A DNA stretch of 9,648 bases from Nitrospira sp. UBA5699 (lineage in GTDB: Bacteria; Nitrospirota; Nitrospiria; Nitrospirales; Nitrospiraceae), in contig DIHJ01000121.1 in assembly GCA_002420105.1 (NCBI GenBank), positions 15,946 through 25,593 of the forward strand. Direction: 5' to 3'. Position numbers and translations under genes: made by a program. Below are positions 1 to 7,672 of the stretch, piece after piece. Each line of letters starts with the position of its first letter. Positions within the stretch are counted from its first letter, which is position 1. The notes beneath the pieces were generated by a model. The model was not told the origin of the DNA. It saw only the letters and a program-made list of their open reading frames with translations, and made no database searches.

Positions 1-397
1 CGTGCACGTTCTTGCCGGCGTCTTCCTCCAGATGCGCCCGCCTGATCCGCACGCGCTTTCTGCCGTCGGCGCCGGCGATCTCGATCCAGCCCTGCTCGCA
101 GATGGGGGCTTCGTACTGGGAAATCTGATAGCCCTTCGGCAGATCGGGATAGAAGTAGTTCTTCCGCGCAAACCGGTTCTGTTCCCCGATCGTGCAATTC
201 AAGGCCAGGCCGGCGCGGACGGCCATTTCGACGGCGGCCCGGTTGATCACCGGCAGGGTTCCGGGCAGGCCCAGACAGACCGGACAGGTCTGACTGTTGG
301 CCGACAGACCGAAGGTCGTCCCGCAGCCGCAGAACATCTTGGACTTCGTCCGCAGCTGCGCGTGCACTTCGACGCCGATGACGACTTCGTAGATCAT
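1..397 (-). CDS. gatB: Aspartyl/glutamyl-tRNA amidotransferase subunit B, N-terminal part (cut by window edge)
   Basis: GatB binds the mischarged tRNA and, in the GatCAB complex, activates Glu-tRNA(Gln) or Asp-tRNA(Asn) and amidates it with ammonia delivered from GatA. The 132 visible residues begin MIYEVVIGVEVHAQLRTKSK, the family N-terminus. A four-cysteine zinc site follows (C23, C25, C38, C41, pattern CxC..CxxC), then the conserved stretch RKNYFYPDLPKGYQISQY at about 78-95 and LEEDAGKNVH at the cut end. The start ATG (397-395) overlaps the TGA of the YtxH gene as ATGA. Only a weak GGAA precedes it, so translation is probably coupled to the upstream gene. The rest of the gene lies beyond base 1. 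Identification is firm; whether the enzyme acts on Glu-tRNA(Gln), Asp-tRNA(Asn) or both cannot be read from this piece. Confidence 0.97.
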   Translation of the reverse strand, partial: MIYEVVIGVEVHAQLRTKSKMFCGCGTTFGLSANSQTCPVCLGLPGTLPVINRAAVEMAVRAGLALNCTIGEQNRFARKNYFYPDLPKGYQISQYEAPICEQGWIEIAGADGRKRVRIRRAHLEEDAGKNVH

Positions 398-717
398 GCT
401 TCCGACTGGCTCTCGCTCCGCATCCGGTCCCGCTCGCGCTTCATCGCTTCACGGCCGGCGTCGAACGCCTCGCGAAGCACCGATTTCTTGGCTTCGAGAA
501 ACTCCTTCCCCTGATCGACCGCTTCCTCGAAGCGGTGCCCGGCTTCGTCCGCGAACTCGCGGAAGCTGTCTTCCGCCTTGCGGGCATAGCCGCGCAACTG
601 CTCGCGCGATTCCCGTCCCGATTGCGGCGCCAGCAGCAGCGCGGCCACCGCGCCCAACGCCGCCCCGCTGAGAAACGCCAAGAGGACTCCCGCCGCAGAC
701 CCGCGATCATCCGCCAT
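394..717 (-). CDS. YtxH-type small membrane-anchored protein
   Basis: A 107-residue protein of the YtxH family (called general stress proteins in Bacillus; molecular function unknown). Residues about 7-30 are a hydrophobic Gly/Ala/Leu-rich segment that can span the membrane. The family signature LLLAPQSGRESREQLR follows, then a long charged helix of Glu, Arg, Lys and Ala to the C-terminus, with no further membrane segment. It is probably a single-pass inner-membrane protein with a cytoplasmic helical tail. A strong ribosome-binding site, AAGGAGG, sits 8 bases before the ATG, inside the end of the DUF948 gene. The start overlaps that gene by 11 bp and the stop overlaps the gatB start by 4 bp, so three proteins are translationally linked. 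Family assignment is solid; no function is claimed. Confidence 0.88.
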   Translation of the reverse strand: MADDRGSAAGVLLAFLSGAALGAVAALLLAPQSGRESREQLRGYARKAEDSFREFADEAGHRFEEAVDQGKEFLEAKKSVLREAFDAGREAMKRERDRMRSESQSEA

Positions 718-1111
718 TGTGTGGCCCTCCTTCGTGTTTCAATCGCTCGCGCACGACCTGCGTGGCCGCCTTGAATCCGGCGACGACGCTGGCCACGTTG
801 GTCAGCAGCGTCCCGCCCGATCCGCGAACGACATTGTGGACTTGTTGAACCGATTCGCCGACCTCGCCCACCGCGTGCAGCAGCACCGACGCATGCTCCA
901 CCCCGCTGCGGGCCCGATCGGCCAGCTCGTTCATGTTCTGGCTCATCGTGCGCAACTCGGATACCAGCGACGGGACCTCCGCGCTCATCTTCGCGAGCAG
1001 CTGCTCGGACTCGGCGACGGTCTTCCGCACCTGAATCAATACCGGCACGAGATAGCCGACCAGCACCGCGAACGCGACGGCGACGAGACCGGCGGCAATT
1101 TCAACAATCAT
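707..1111 (-). CDS. DUF948 family membrane-anchored coiled-coil protein
   Basis: A 134-residue protein resembling the DUF948 family, which often sits beside YtxH genes and has no known activity. Residues about 4-26 form one transmembrane helix. Most of the rest is predicted amphipathic helix with regular hydrophobic spacing, including a SELRTMSQNMNELADRARSG-like stretch at about 51-70 that recalls signalling or structural coiled coils. The C-terminus is short, charged and glycine-rich. The ATG at 1111 has GGAGG only four bases upstream, a tight but usable spacing; no alternative in-frame start keeps the membrane helix whole. The gene follows gatA after 34 bases and overlaps the YtxH gene by 11 bp. 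It probably works with the YtxH protein at the membrane (inference from pairing). Nothing in it suggests a part in tRNA amidation. Confidence 0.8.
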   Translation of the reverse strand: MIVEIAAGLVAVAFAVLVGYLVPVLIQVRKTVAESEQLLAKMSAEVPSLVSELRTMSQNMNELADRARSGVEHASVLLHAVGEVGESVQQVHNVVRGSGGTLLTNVASVVAGFKAATQVVRERLKHEGGPHNGG

Positions 1112-1145
1112 ATGACCTCCAGGCTACCATTGCCTCTCACCTTCT

Positions 1146-2611
<1,466 letters not shown>

Positions 2612-2612
<1 letters not shown>

Positions 2613-2977
2613 TATCGTTTATCCGTCGATTCGATGATGCGGTTCTTCTCGTTCACGCGGACGATCTTGGGCGCGTGCCGCTTGATCTCCTCTTCGCCGT
2701 AGTACTCGTAGCAGAAGATGATGATCTGATCGCCGACCGCCGCCTTGCGCGCCGTGGGTCCGTTCAGCACGATATCGCCGCTCCCGCGGCGGCCGCCGAT
2801 CGCATAGGTCATGAACCGCTCGCCGTTGTTGAGGTTGGAGCAAATGATGGCTTCGTACGGCAGGATCGCCGCGGCTTCCATCAGATCCTGGTCGATCGTC
2901 AGGCTGCCTTCGTACTCAAGATGCGCCCCGGTCACGGTGGCGCGGTGAATTTTCGATCGCAACATTTGTCGGAACAT
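2612..2977 (-). CDS. panD: Aspartate 1-decarboxylase proenzyme
   Basis: PanD converts L-aspartate to beta-alanine and CO2, supplying the beta-alanine half of pantothenate and hence CoA. It is made as a proenzyme that cuts itself between Gly24 and Ser25, turning Ser25 into the pyruvoyl cofactor. Here the cleavage site is YEGSLTID with Gly24-Ser25 in the expected place. Residues known from the E. coli enzyme are kept at the same numbers: Lys9, His11, Arg54, Thr57, Tyr58 and Asn72. The length of 121 residues is normal. The start at 2977 gives the usual MxRxML N-terminus, though its ribosome-binding site is weak (GGAA); the next Met, at residue 5, would trim the family N-terminus. The gene lies between gatC and gatA and its TAA overlaps the gatA ATG, so it belongs to the amidotransferase transcript despite the unrelated pathway. 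Confidence 0.97.
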
Positions 2978-2991
2978 GCTTCATTTCCGTT

Positions 2992-3053
2992 ATTCGCCAT
3001 TCGCCGTACGTCATCCGCGTCCCCCCGCGCACGACGTGTGACGGATGACGGTT
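2992..3053. repeat. Paired inverted arrays of degenerate 7-bp units between gatC and panD
   Basis: The 74-base gap between the gatC stop and the panD start is largely built of 7-base words. On the plus strand four consecutive words from 2992 to 3019 fit NNNCGYS; the first two are identical (ATTCGCC). On the minus strand four consecutive words from 3053 down to 3026 fit the same pattern, for example ATCCGTC (3046-3040) and ACACGTC (3039-3033). A C-run sits between them at 3020-3026. The two arms include a perfect 9-bp inverted repeat, CGTCATCCG at 3009-3017 against CGGATGACG at 3042-3050. The right arm runs into the gatC stop codon. In RNA it could fold into an imperfect stem; no U-tract follows, so it is not called a terminator. 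Unit boundaries were set by eye. Confidence 0.5.
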
Positions 3054-3345
3054 AACGCTCCTCTAGAATTTTCGGCACCGAGAATCCGTCTCCTTCGCGT
3101 TCCGGCGCGTTGGCCAGCGCCCGGTCCACCGGCAGGGACGGCCGGACCACGTCCGCCCGAAACACATTGACCTGCCCCAGCACCGTCGCCGTCGGCTCCA
3201 CGCCCGTCGTGTCGTACTGCTTCAACTTTTCGACGTGCGTCAGAATCTCGCTCAGCTGCTTGGCGAACGCCTCTTTCTCCGCCGGCGTGATTTCCAGCCG
3301 GGCCAGCTTCGCCACCTTCTCGACTTCCTGCGTGGTTATTTCCAT
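3052..3345 (-). CDS. gatC: Aspartyl/glutamyl-tRNA amidotransferase subunit C
   Basis: GatC is the small subunit that wraps around and stabilises the GatA-GatB interface in the tRNA-dependent amidotransferase. The 97-residue product has the family layout: N-terminal helices with VEKVAKLARLEITPAEKEAF at about 8-27, the helix QLSEILTHVEKLKQYDTTGV at 30-49, and an extended C-terminal part containing R..V..SLP..RALANAP (about 63-81) and ending in FSVPKILEER. The start ATG at 3345 has GGAG seven bases upstream. It is the first gat gene on the minus strand, after glmS across a 107-base gap, and precedes panD across a 74-base gap. Both gaps contain 7-bp repeat arrays. Length and sequence are ordinary and nothing is missing. 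Confidence 0.95.
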   Translation of the reverse strand: MEITTQEVEKVAKLARLEITPAEKEAFAKQLSEILTHVEKLKQYDTTGVEPTATVLGQVNVFRADVVRPSLPVDRALANAPEREGDGFSVPKILEER

Positions 3346-3355
3346 CGTTACACTC

Positions 3356-3450
3356 CGGCACGGGGCAAGGGGCTAACGGCTAGGGGCGAACAAACGGGTA
3401 CCCGCTGCTTCGTCCTATTGCCTATTGCCTCATGCCCCTCGCCTATACCT
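3356..3450. repeat. Two opposed arrays of degenerate 7-bp units around a palindrome, between glmS and gatC
   Basis: The 107-base gap between the glmS stop and the gatC start is nearly all 7-base periodic. From 3356 to 3390 five consecutive words on the plus strand fit SGGCNNN, for example GGGCTAA at 3370-3376 and GGGCGAA at 3384-3390. From 3409 to 3443 five consecutive words fit NNNNGCC or nearly so, including TATTGCC twice in a row (3416-3429); 3444-3450 may be a decayed sixth. The arms are roughly reverse complements of each other and flank the perfect palindrome CGGGTACCCG at 3395-3404. The minus-strand transcript could form a long, mismatched stem-loop here. The gatC ribosome-binding site lies just outside the left arm. 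No T-run suggests a terminator. It resembles in style the short tandem heptamers described in cyanobacteria, without implying common origin. Confidence 0.55.
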
Positions 3451-3452
3451 CC

Positions 3453-5282
3453 CTATTCCACCGTTACGCTCTTGGCCAGATTCCTCGGCTGATCCACATC
3501 CGCCCCGCGAAGCACCGCGATGTGATAGGCCAGCAACTGCAGCGGGATCGTGAACAGAATCGGCGACATCAGCGGATGCGTGTCGGGAACGGTGAACACC
3601 GCATCGGCCGTCTTCCCCAGTTCCCGTTCCCCCTCCGCCACCAGCGCGATGACCGGAGCGCGCCGCGCCTTCACTTCCATCAGATTGCTCACGGTCTTTT
3701 CGTAGAGCCGGTCGCGCGGCGCCAGCACCACCACCGGCATATCCTTGTCGATCAGCGCGATCGGACCGTGCTTCATCTCGCCCGCCGCATAGCCTTCCGC
3801 ATGGATGTAGGACACTTCCTTCAGCTTCAACGACCCCTCCAGCGCGATGGGGTAGTTGATCCCCCGTCCCAGAAACAGAAAATTCCGTTTCTTGTAGTAC
3901 CGCTTGGCGATCGCCACGATTTCGGCCTCCCGCCCCAACAGACGCTCGACCAGCGACGGCAGCGTCACCAGACGATCGAGCCAGGCCTTCCCGTCCGCCG
4001 CGTTCATCACGTTGCGCACGCGGGCCAGATGGAGCGCCAGCAGATACAGCGCGGTCAACTGCGCGGTAAAGGCCTTCGTCGAGGCGACTCCGATCTCCGG
4101 CCCGCAGCGGGTGTAGAGCACGCCGTCGGATTCGCGGGCCAGCGTGCTGCCGACGACGTTCACGATGGACACGACCCGCGCGCCCTTTTCCTTCGCTTCG
4201 CGCGCCGCGGCCAGCGTATCCGCCGTTTCCCCGGACTGGGAAATGGTGATGAACAGGTCGTTCTTGCCGACGAGCGGATTGCGGTAACGGAACTCGCTGC
4301 CGATATCGACCTGGACCGGCGTCCGGACCATTTCCTCCAGCAGATACTTTCCGACGAGCCCGGCATGCCAGGAGGTCCCGCAGGCCACGATCCAGATCCG
4401 GTCCACCGCCGCAAACTCTTTCGGCGTGAGCCCGATGTCCGCGAGATCGGCTTCGCCGATGTCGTACGAGTAGCGGCCGCGCATCGTATCGAGAATCGTC
4501 TGCGGCTGCTCATGGATCTCTTTCAGCATGAAATGGGGATAGCCGCTTTTTTCCGCCGCGGAGGCGTCCCAGGTGATCCGGGAAGACTCGCGGGACACCG
4601 GCTGTCCGTTCACATCGGAGACCCGGACCTCGGACTTCGTCACGACCGCCACGTCGCCTTCTTCGAGATAGGTGACGTCGCGGGTGTGCGCCAGCATCGC
4701 CATCACGTCCGACGCGACGTAGGAGGCCTCTTTCGTCCGACCGACGACCAGCGGGCAACCGGACCGCGCCGCGACGAGGATCCCCGGTTCCTTCTCGGAA
4801 ATCACCGCCAGCGCATAGCTGCCCCGCACTTCCCCGGTGGCGGCGCGCACCGCGTCCCCCAGCTTCAGCCCCCGGCGGATATGCTTGTCGATCAGATGAG
4901 CCACCACTTCCGTATCCGTCTCCGACCGGAACTTGTATCCCTCTTTTTCCAGCTGCTGCTTGAGCGACTGGTAATTTTCGATGATCCCGTTGTGCACCAG
5001 CACGCACCCGTCGGACCGGTGCGGGTGGGCGTTCTGCTCGGACGGTTTTCCGTGCGTGGCCCAGCGGGTATGCCCGATCCCGACCATCCCCGTCATCCGC
5101 TCCTCCTCGAGCGATTTCCGGAGATTGGCGAGCTTGCCGACGCTCCGCCGCACCTCGATCTTCTCCCCCTGCAGAACGGCCAGACCCGCGGAGTCGTACC
5201 CCCGGTATTCGAGCTTGGCCAGCCCGCCGACCAGTATCGGAACCGCGTCTTCGTTGCCGACGTATCCGACGATGCCGCACAT
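3453..5282 (-). CDS. glmS: Glutamine--fructose-6-phosphate aminotransferase (isomerising)
   Basis: GlmS makes glucosamine-6-phosphate from fructose-6-phosphate and glutamine, the first committed step to UDP-GlcNAc. The 609-residue product matches the length of E. coli GlmS. The N-terminal glutaminase domain (about 1-220) begins MCGIVGYVGN, so Cys2 becomes the catalytic N-terminal nucleophile after Met removal; HTRWATHGKPSEQNAHPH at 71-88 is the glutamine-site motif. Two SIS sugar-phosphate domains follow, with SQSGETADTL near 350, GVASTKAFTAQL, and SLKLKEVSYIHAEGYAAGEM in the second. The C-terminus DQPRNLAKSVTVE is typical. The ATG at 5282 has GGAG eight bases upstream. The 48-base gap to glmU is far too short for a glmS ribozyme, so product-responsive RNA control of that type is excluded here. 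glmU lies immediately upstream in the same direction, a common pairing. Confidence 0.98.
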   Translation of the reverse strand: MCGIVGYVGNEDAVPILVGGLAKLEYRGYDSAGLAVLQGEKIEVRRSVGKLANLRKSLEEERMTGMVGIGHTRWATHGKPSEQNAHPHRSDGCVLVHNGIIENYQSLKQQLEKEGYKFRSETDTEVVAHLIDKHIRRGLKLGDAVRAATGEVRGSYALAVISEKEPGILVAARSGCPLVVGRTKEASYVASDVMAMLAHTRDVTYLEEGDVAVVTKSEVRVSDVNGQPVSRESSRITWDASAAEKSGYPHFMLKEIHEQPQTILDTMRGRYSYDIGEADLADIGLTPKEFAAVDRIWIVACGTSWHAGLVGKYLLEEMVRTPVQVDIGSEFRYRNPLVGKNDLFITISQSGETADTLAAAREAKEKGARVVSIVNVVGSTLARESDGVLYTRCGPEIGVASTKAFTAQLTALYLLALHLARVRNVMNAADGKAWLDRLVTLPSLVERLLGREAEIVAIAKRYYKKRNFLFLGRGINYPIALEGSLKLKEVSYIHAEGYAAGEMKHGPIALIDKDMPVVVLAPRDRLYEKTVSNLMEVKARRAPVIALVAEGERELGKTADAVFTVPDTHPLMSPILFTIPLQLLAYHIAVLRGADVDQPRNLAKSVTVE

Positions 5283-5294
5283 AGTTTCAGCTCC

Positions 5295-5318
5295 AGGCCG
5301 ACAGGCCGACAGGCCGAC
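5295..5318. repeat. Three perfect tandem copies of the octamer AGGCCGAC in the glmS leader
   Basis: AGGCCGAC occurs three times without interruption at 5295-5302, 5303-5310 and 5311-5318, followed on the plus strand by seven A residues (5319-5325). In the glmU-to-glmS transcript this reads as a U7 tract, then three GUCGGCCU units, ending against the glmS ribosome-binding site. The block fills half of the 48-base gap between the two genes. The unit contains the self-complementary core GGCC, so copies can pair with one another. Copy number may vary between strains by slippage (inference). Confidence 0.85.
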
Positions 5319-5330
5319 AAAAAAAGCCTC

Positions 5331-6941
5331 TCATCGCGATCGTCCTTTGGACGGCTTCGCGTTGGGCTTGCGCGGTCGGCTTGAAGCCTTGTCAGCCTTC
5401 GGACTTGTCAGCTTGCTGCCGGGCGGCAAGGAGCCGCCGGCTGTGCCGGCGGCCTGCAGCGCCCGCCGCTTTGCCGCCCACCCCGGTCTGGTCACCTGAG
5501 GGACCCGCGCGATCACGAGCGAGTCCGTCGGCACATTCTCCGTCACCGTCGTCCCGGCCGCGATGACCGAGCCGGCGCCGACCGTCACCGGCGCGATCAA
5601 CTGCGTGTCGCTGCCAATGAACACCCCGTCGCCGATGACGGTTTCAGCCTTCCGCACCCCGTCGTAATTGCAGGTGATCGTCCCGGCGCCGATGTTGACG
5701 CCCTTCCCGATTTTCGTATCGCCGAGATAGCTGAGATGGTTCGCCTTCGATCCTTCGCCGAGCTCGGCCTTCTTCATTTCGACAAAATTGCCGACCTTCG
5801 CCCCTTTCCGCACCAGCACGTTCGGGCGAAGATGGGTAAAGGGGCCCAGCGTCGCCTCGTCTTCGATGCGGGAATCGCGAAAGACGCAGTGATCGAGAAT
5901 CTCCACCCGGTTGCCCACCACGCAATCGGTGATGCGGGTCCCGGACCGTACGACGCAGTCCTCCCCGATCGTCGTCGTCCCTTCGAGCATCACGTTCGGG
6001 TACAACACCGAGTCTCTCCCGATGGTGACCCCGGCGTCGATCCAGGTCGACGCGGGATCGATCATCCTCACGCCCGCATCGAGCCAGCGGTGGCGAATCC
6101 GGCGGCGGATCACCTGCTCGGCCTCGGCCAGTTGGCGACGCGTGTTGACCCCCAGCCCTTCGTCCGGATGGTCGAGCAAGACCGCCGCCACGCGGCGCCC
6201 CTGCTCCACCGCGGTCTGCACGATGTCCGTCAGGTAGTATTCGCCCTGGGCGTTGCCCGGCTGCAACGTGTCGAGCGCCGCGAACAGAAACTCCCCGTCG
6301 ACCGCGTAGGTCCCGACGTTGATCTCGCGGATCGCCTTCTCGTCCGCGTCGGCATCGCGATCCTCCACGATCCGCGACACTCGGTTTTCCGCCGACGGCT
6401 GTCGAACGACGCGCCCATAGCCGGCGGCATCGTCGAGCCTCGCCGTCAGCACCGTGACCGCGGCCTTTTCGTCCCGATGCACGCGCAGCAGCTCGCGCAA
6501 CGTTTCTTCCCGCAGCAGCGGCGTGTCGCCGTTGAGTATCAGATAGAGCGCCGGCGCGGAGCGGCCCGACCCCGCGAACAGGGGCCGGCTCTGCAGCACC
6601 GCATGCCCGGTGCCCAGCAGCTCCCGCTGTTCGACGATGGAAACCGGCACGGGGCTGCCGCCGCCGGCCGTCGCATCCTTGATCACCTGGCGGACCCGAT
6701 CGGCCTGGTGGCCGACGATCACGGCGATCCGGTGTCCGGCCAGACGGAGAGCGAGGTCGACGGAATAGAGCACCATCGGCCGTCCCGCGACCGGATGCAG
6801 CACTTTGGCGTCTTTGGACTGCATCCGCTTGCCCAAACCGGCGGCCATCACGACGACCGCCAGCCCGGGAACCGGCTCCCGGTCATTCCCGTCCGCCGGC
6901 ATCGGGCCCGATGCCGACGCCTGTTCCCTCGGGCGGCTCAT
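5331..6941 (-). CDS. glmU: Bifunctional GlmU: GlcN-1-P acetyltransferase / GlcNAc-1-P uridyltransferase
   Basis: GlmU acetylates glucosamine-1-phosphate and then transfers UMP to give UDP-GlcNAc. The uridyltransferase domain opens with MAAGLGKRMQSKDAKVLH at residues 32-49; LGTGHAVLQS, LILNGDTPLL and NAQGEYYLTDIV follow. The left-handed beta-helix acetyltransferase domain carries NHLSYLGDTKIG, whose His402 aligns with catalytic His363 of E. coli, then NIGAGTITCNYDG and RVPQVTRPGW ending at 488. The start is placed at 6941, where ATGA overlaps the stop of the DUF502 gene and GGGAG lies ten bases upstream; an in-frame ATG at 6983 would add 14 unconserved residues. The 536-residue product is longer than E. 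coli GlmU (456): about 21 extra residues at the N-terminus, about 18 within, and a C-terminal tail of 48 residues rich in Lys, Arg, Pro, Ser and Ala. The tail has no recognised function. Confidence 0.95.
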   Translation of the reverse strand: MSRPREQASASGPMPADGNDREPVPGLAVVVMAAGLGKRMQSKDAKVLHPVAGRPMVLYSVDLALRLAGHRIAVIVGHQADRVRQVIKDATAGGGSPVPVSIVEQRELLGTGHAVLQSRPLFAGSGRSAPALYLILNGDTPLLREETLRELLRVHRDEKAAVTVLTARLDDAAGYGRVVRQPSAENRVSRIVEDRDADADEKAIREINVGTYAVDGEFLFAALDTLQPGNAQGEYYLTDIVQTAVEQGRRVAAVLLDHPDEGLGVNTRRQLAEAEQVIRRRIRHRWLDAGVRMIDPASTWIDAGVTIGRDSVLYPNVMLEGTTTIGEDCVVRSGTRITDCVVGNRVEILDHCVFRDSRIEDEATLGPFTHLRPNVLVRKGAKVGNFVEMKKAELGEGSKANHLSYLGDTKIGKGVNIGAGTITCNYDGVRKAETVIGDGVFIGSDTQLIAPVTVGAGSVIAAGTTVTENVPTDSLVIARVPQVTRPGWAAKRRALQAAGTAGGSLPPGSKLTSPKADKASSRPRKPNAKPSKGRSR

Positions 6942-7606
6942 CCGACGGGCACTCCCGCTTCCGGCTGTTTGACATGGCCCCACTTCGTGTCCGCGGGAAC
7001 GGCCGATCCGAGCGACGTCGCGGGAGAATAGAGGCCGCCCGACACGATCAACTTCATCGCTTCCTCCACGCTGATATTGACGGATGTCACCTCACGCTCC
7101 GGCACGAGCAGAAAATAACCGGACGTGGGATTCGGCGAGGTCGGCACATAGACGTGCACGAGCGGCTCCTGCGTCAAGTCCTGCAGGTCGCCCTTCGTCA
7201 CGCCCGTCACGAAGGCGAAACAGTAATGCCCGTTCTTCGGAAACTGGATCAGCACGACCCGGTTGTAGGATCCCCGCTCCGAGAACGACACGATGTCCAT
7301 CATGGACTTCAGCGTCGAGTAAATGCCCCGGACCAGCGGAACGCGATTCAGCCACTCTTCCCAGAGTTTCACGATGTGCCTGCCGATGAAGTTCGCGGCA
7401 AAGAGTCCGGTCGTGAAGACCAACAGAATCAGGGTCACAATACCGAGCCCTGGCACATAGTGATCGGGAACCAGTTGCGCCAGCAGGTCTCCGAGAATGC
7501 CGTCCACCGCCACGAAGAGGGTCTTCAAAATCAGGAAGGTGCCCCAAATCGGCGTGATGACGAGAAGACCCGTCAGAAAGTAGCGTTTTAGCGAGGCTTT
7601 CAACAT
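6938..7606 (-). CDS. DUF502 family integral membrane protein
   Basis: A 222-residue membrane protein of the DUF502 family, whose function is unknown. Two membrane helices are visible at about 10-34 and 53-75. A soluble domain follows with the family marks PLVRGIYSTLKSM (about 90-102), VLIQFPKNGHYCFAFVTG and VPTSPNPTSGYFLLVP; the region after about residue 190 is poorly conserved and probably disordered. The start is set at 7606 (MLKASLKRYFLTGLL). The ATGs at 7639 and 7636 lie at or inside a good -10 box, and family members usually begin a few residues before the KRYFLTGLL segment. No Shine-Dalgarno sequence is visible before 7606, a weak point of this choice. Its TGA overlaps the glmU ATG. 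It is the first gene of the leftward run, so it may share a transcript with cell-wall precursor genes. Confidence 0.85.
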   Translation of the reverse strand: MLKASLKRYFLTGLLVITPIWGTFLILKTLFVAVDGILGDLLAQLVPDHYVPGLGIVTLILLVFTTGLFAANFIGRHIVKLWEEWLNRVPLVRGIYSTLKSMMDIVSFSERGSYNRVVLIQFPKNGHYCFAFVTGVTKGDLQDLTQEPLVHVYVPTSPNPTSGYFLLVPEREVTSVNISVEEAMKLIVSGGLYSPATSLGSAVPADTKWGHVKQPEAGVPVG

Positions 7607-7634
7607 AAATATAGGTGAATACAGATAGCTGCTC

Positions 7635-7664
7635 ATCATACAGAGATTTACGGGGCCGTCGCAA
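7635..7664 (-). promoter_or_regulatory. Sigma-70-like promoter for the DUF502-glmU-glmS run
   Basis: On the minus strand TTGCGA (7664-7659) and TATGAT (7640-7635) are separated by 18 bases. The -10 box matches consensus at five of six bases and the -35 at four of six. Transcription would start near 7628, leaving a leader of about 22 bases before the ATG at 7606. It is the only good promoter seen upstream of the nine-gene minus-strand run. Found by eye. Confidence 0.55.
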
Positions 7665-7672
7665 GCAGTTTC

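Noticed and set aside
2992..3450. CRISPR array or phage attachment site in the periodic gaps around gatC.
   Set aside because: Units are 7 bases, contiguous and degenerate, with no spacers; there are no cas genes, integrase or tRNA nearby.
5283..5330. glmS ribozyme/riboswitch upstream of glmS.
   Set aside because: The gap to glmU is 48 bases and half of it is octamer repeat; there is no room for the ribozyme core.
5319..5357. Possible Rho-independent terminator at the end of glmU on the minus strand: AAGCC (5357-5353) and GGCTT (5328-5324) enclosing GTCC-AAA-GGAC, followed by T residues.
   Set aside because: The outer stem is only five base pairs and is separated from the inner hairpin by a 13-base one-sided bulge, and the glmS gene it would cut off is the usual partner of glmU. 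Too weak to call.
3432..5384. Long open frames opposite glmS, gatA and glmU, up to 650 codons.
   Set aside because: They are antisense shadows caused by high GC content, with Arg/His/Pro/Gln-rich translations and no recognisable domain, fully covered by firmly identified genes on the other strand.
6942..6983. Upstream in-frame ATG for glmU at 6983.
   Set aside because: It would overlap the DUF502 gene by 46 bases and add residues without similarity to GlmU; the ATG at 6941 forms a clean ATGA overlap with a usable ribosome-binding site.
7607..7639. Upstream start codons for the DUF502 gene at 7639 and 7636.
   Set aside because: They fall at or within the -10 box of the best promoter, have no ribosome-binding site, and add residues before the usual family N-terminus.
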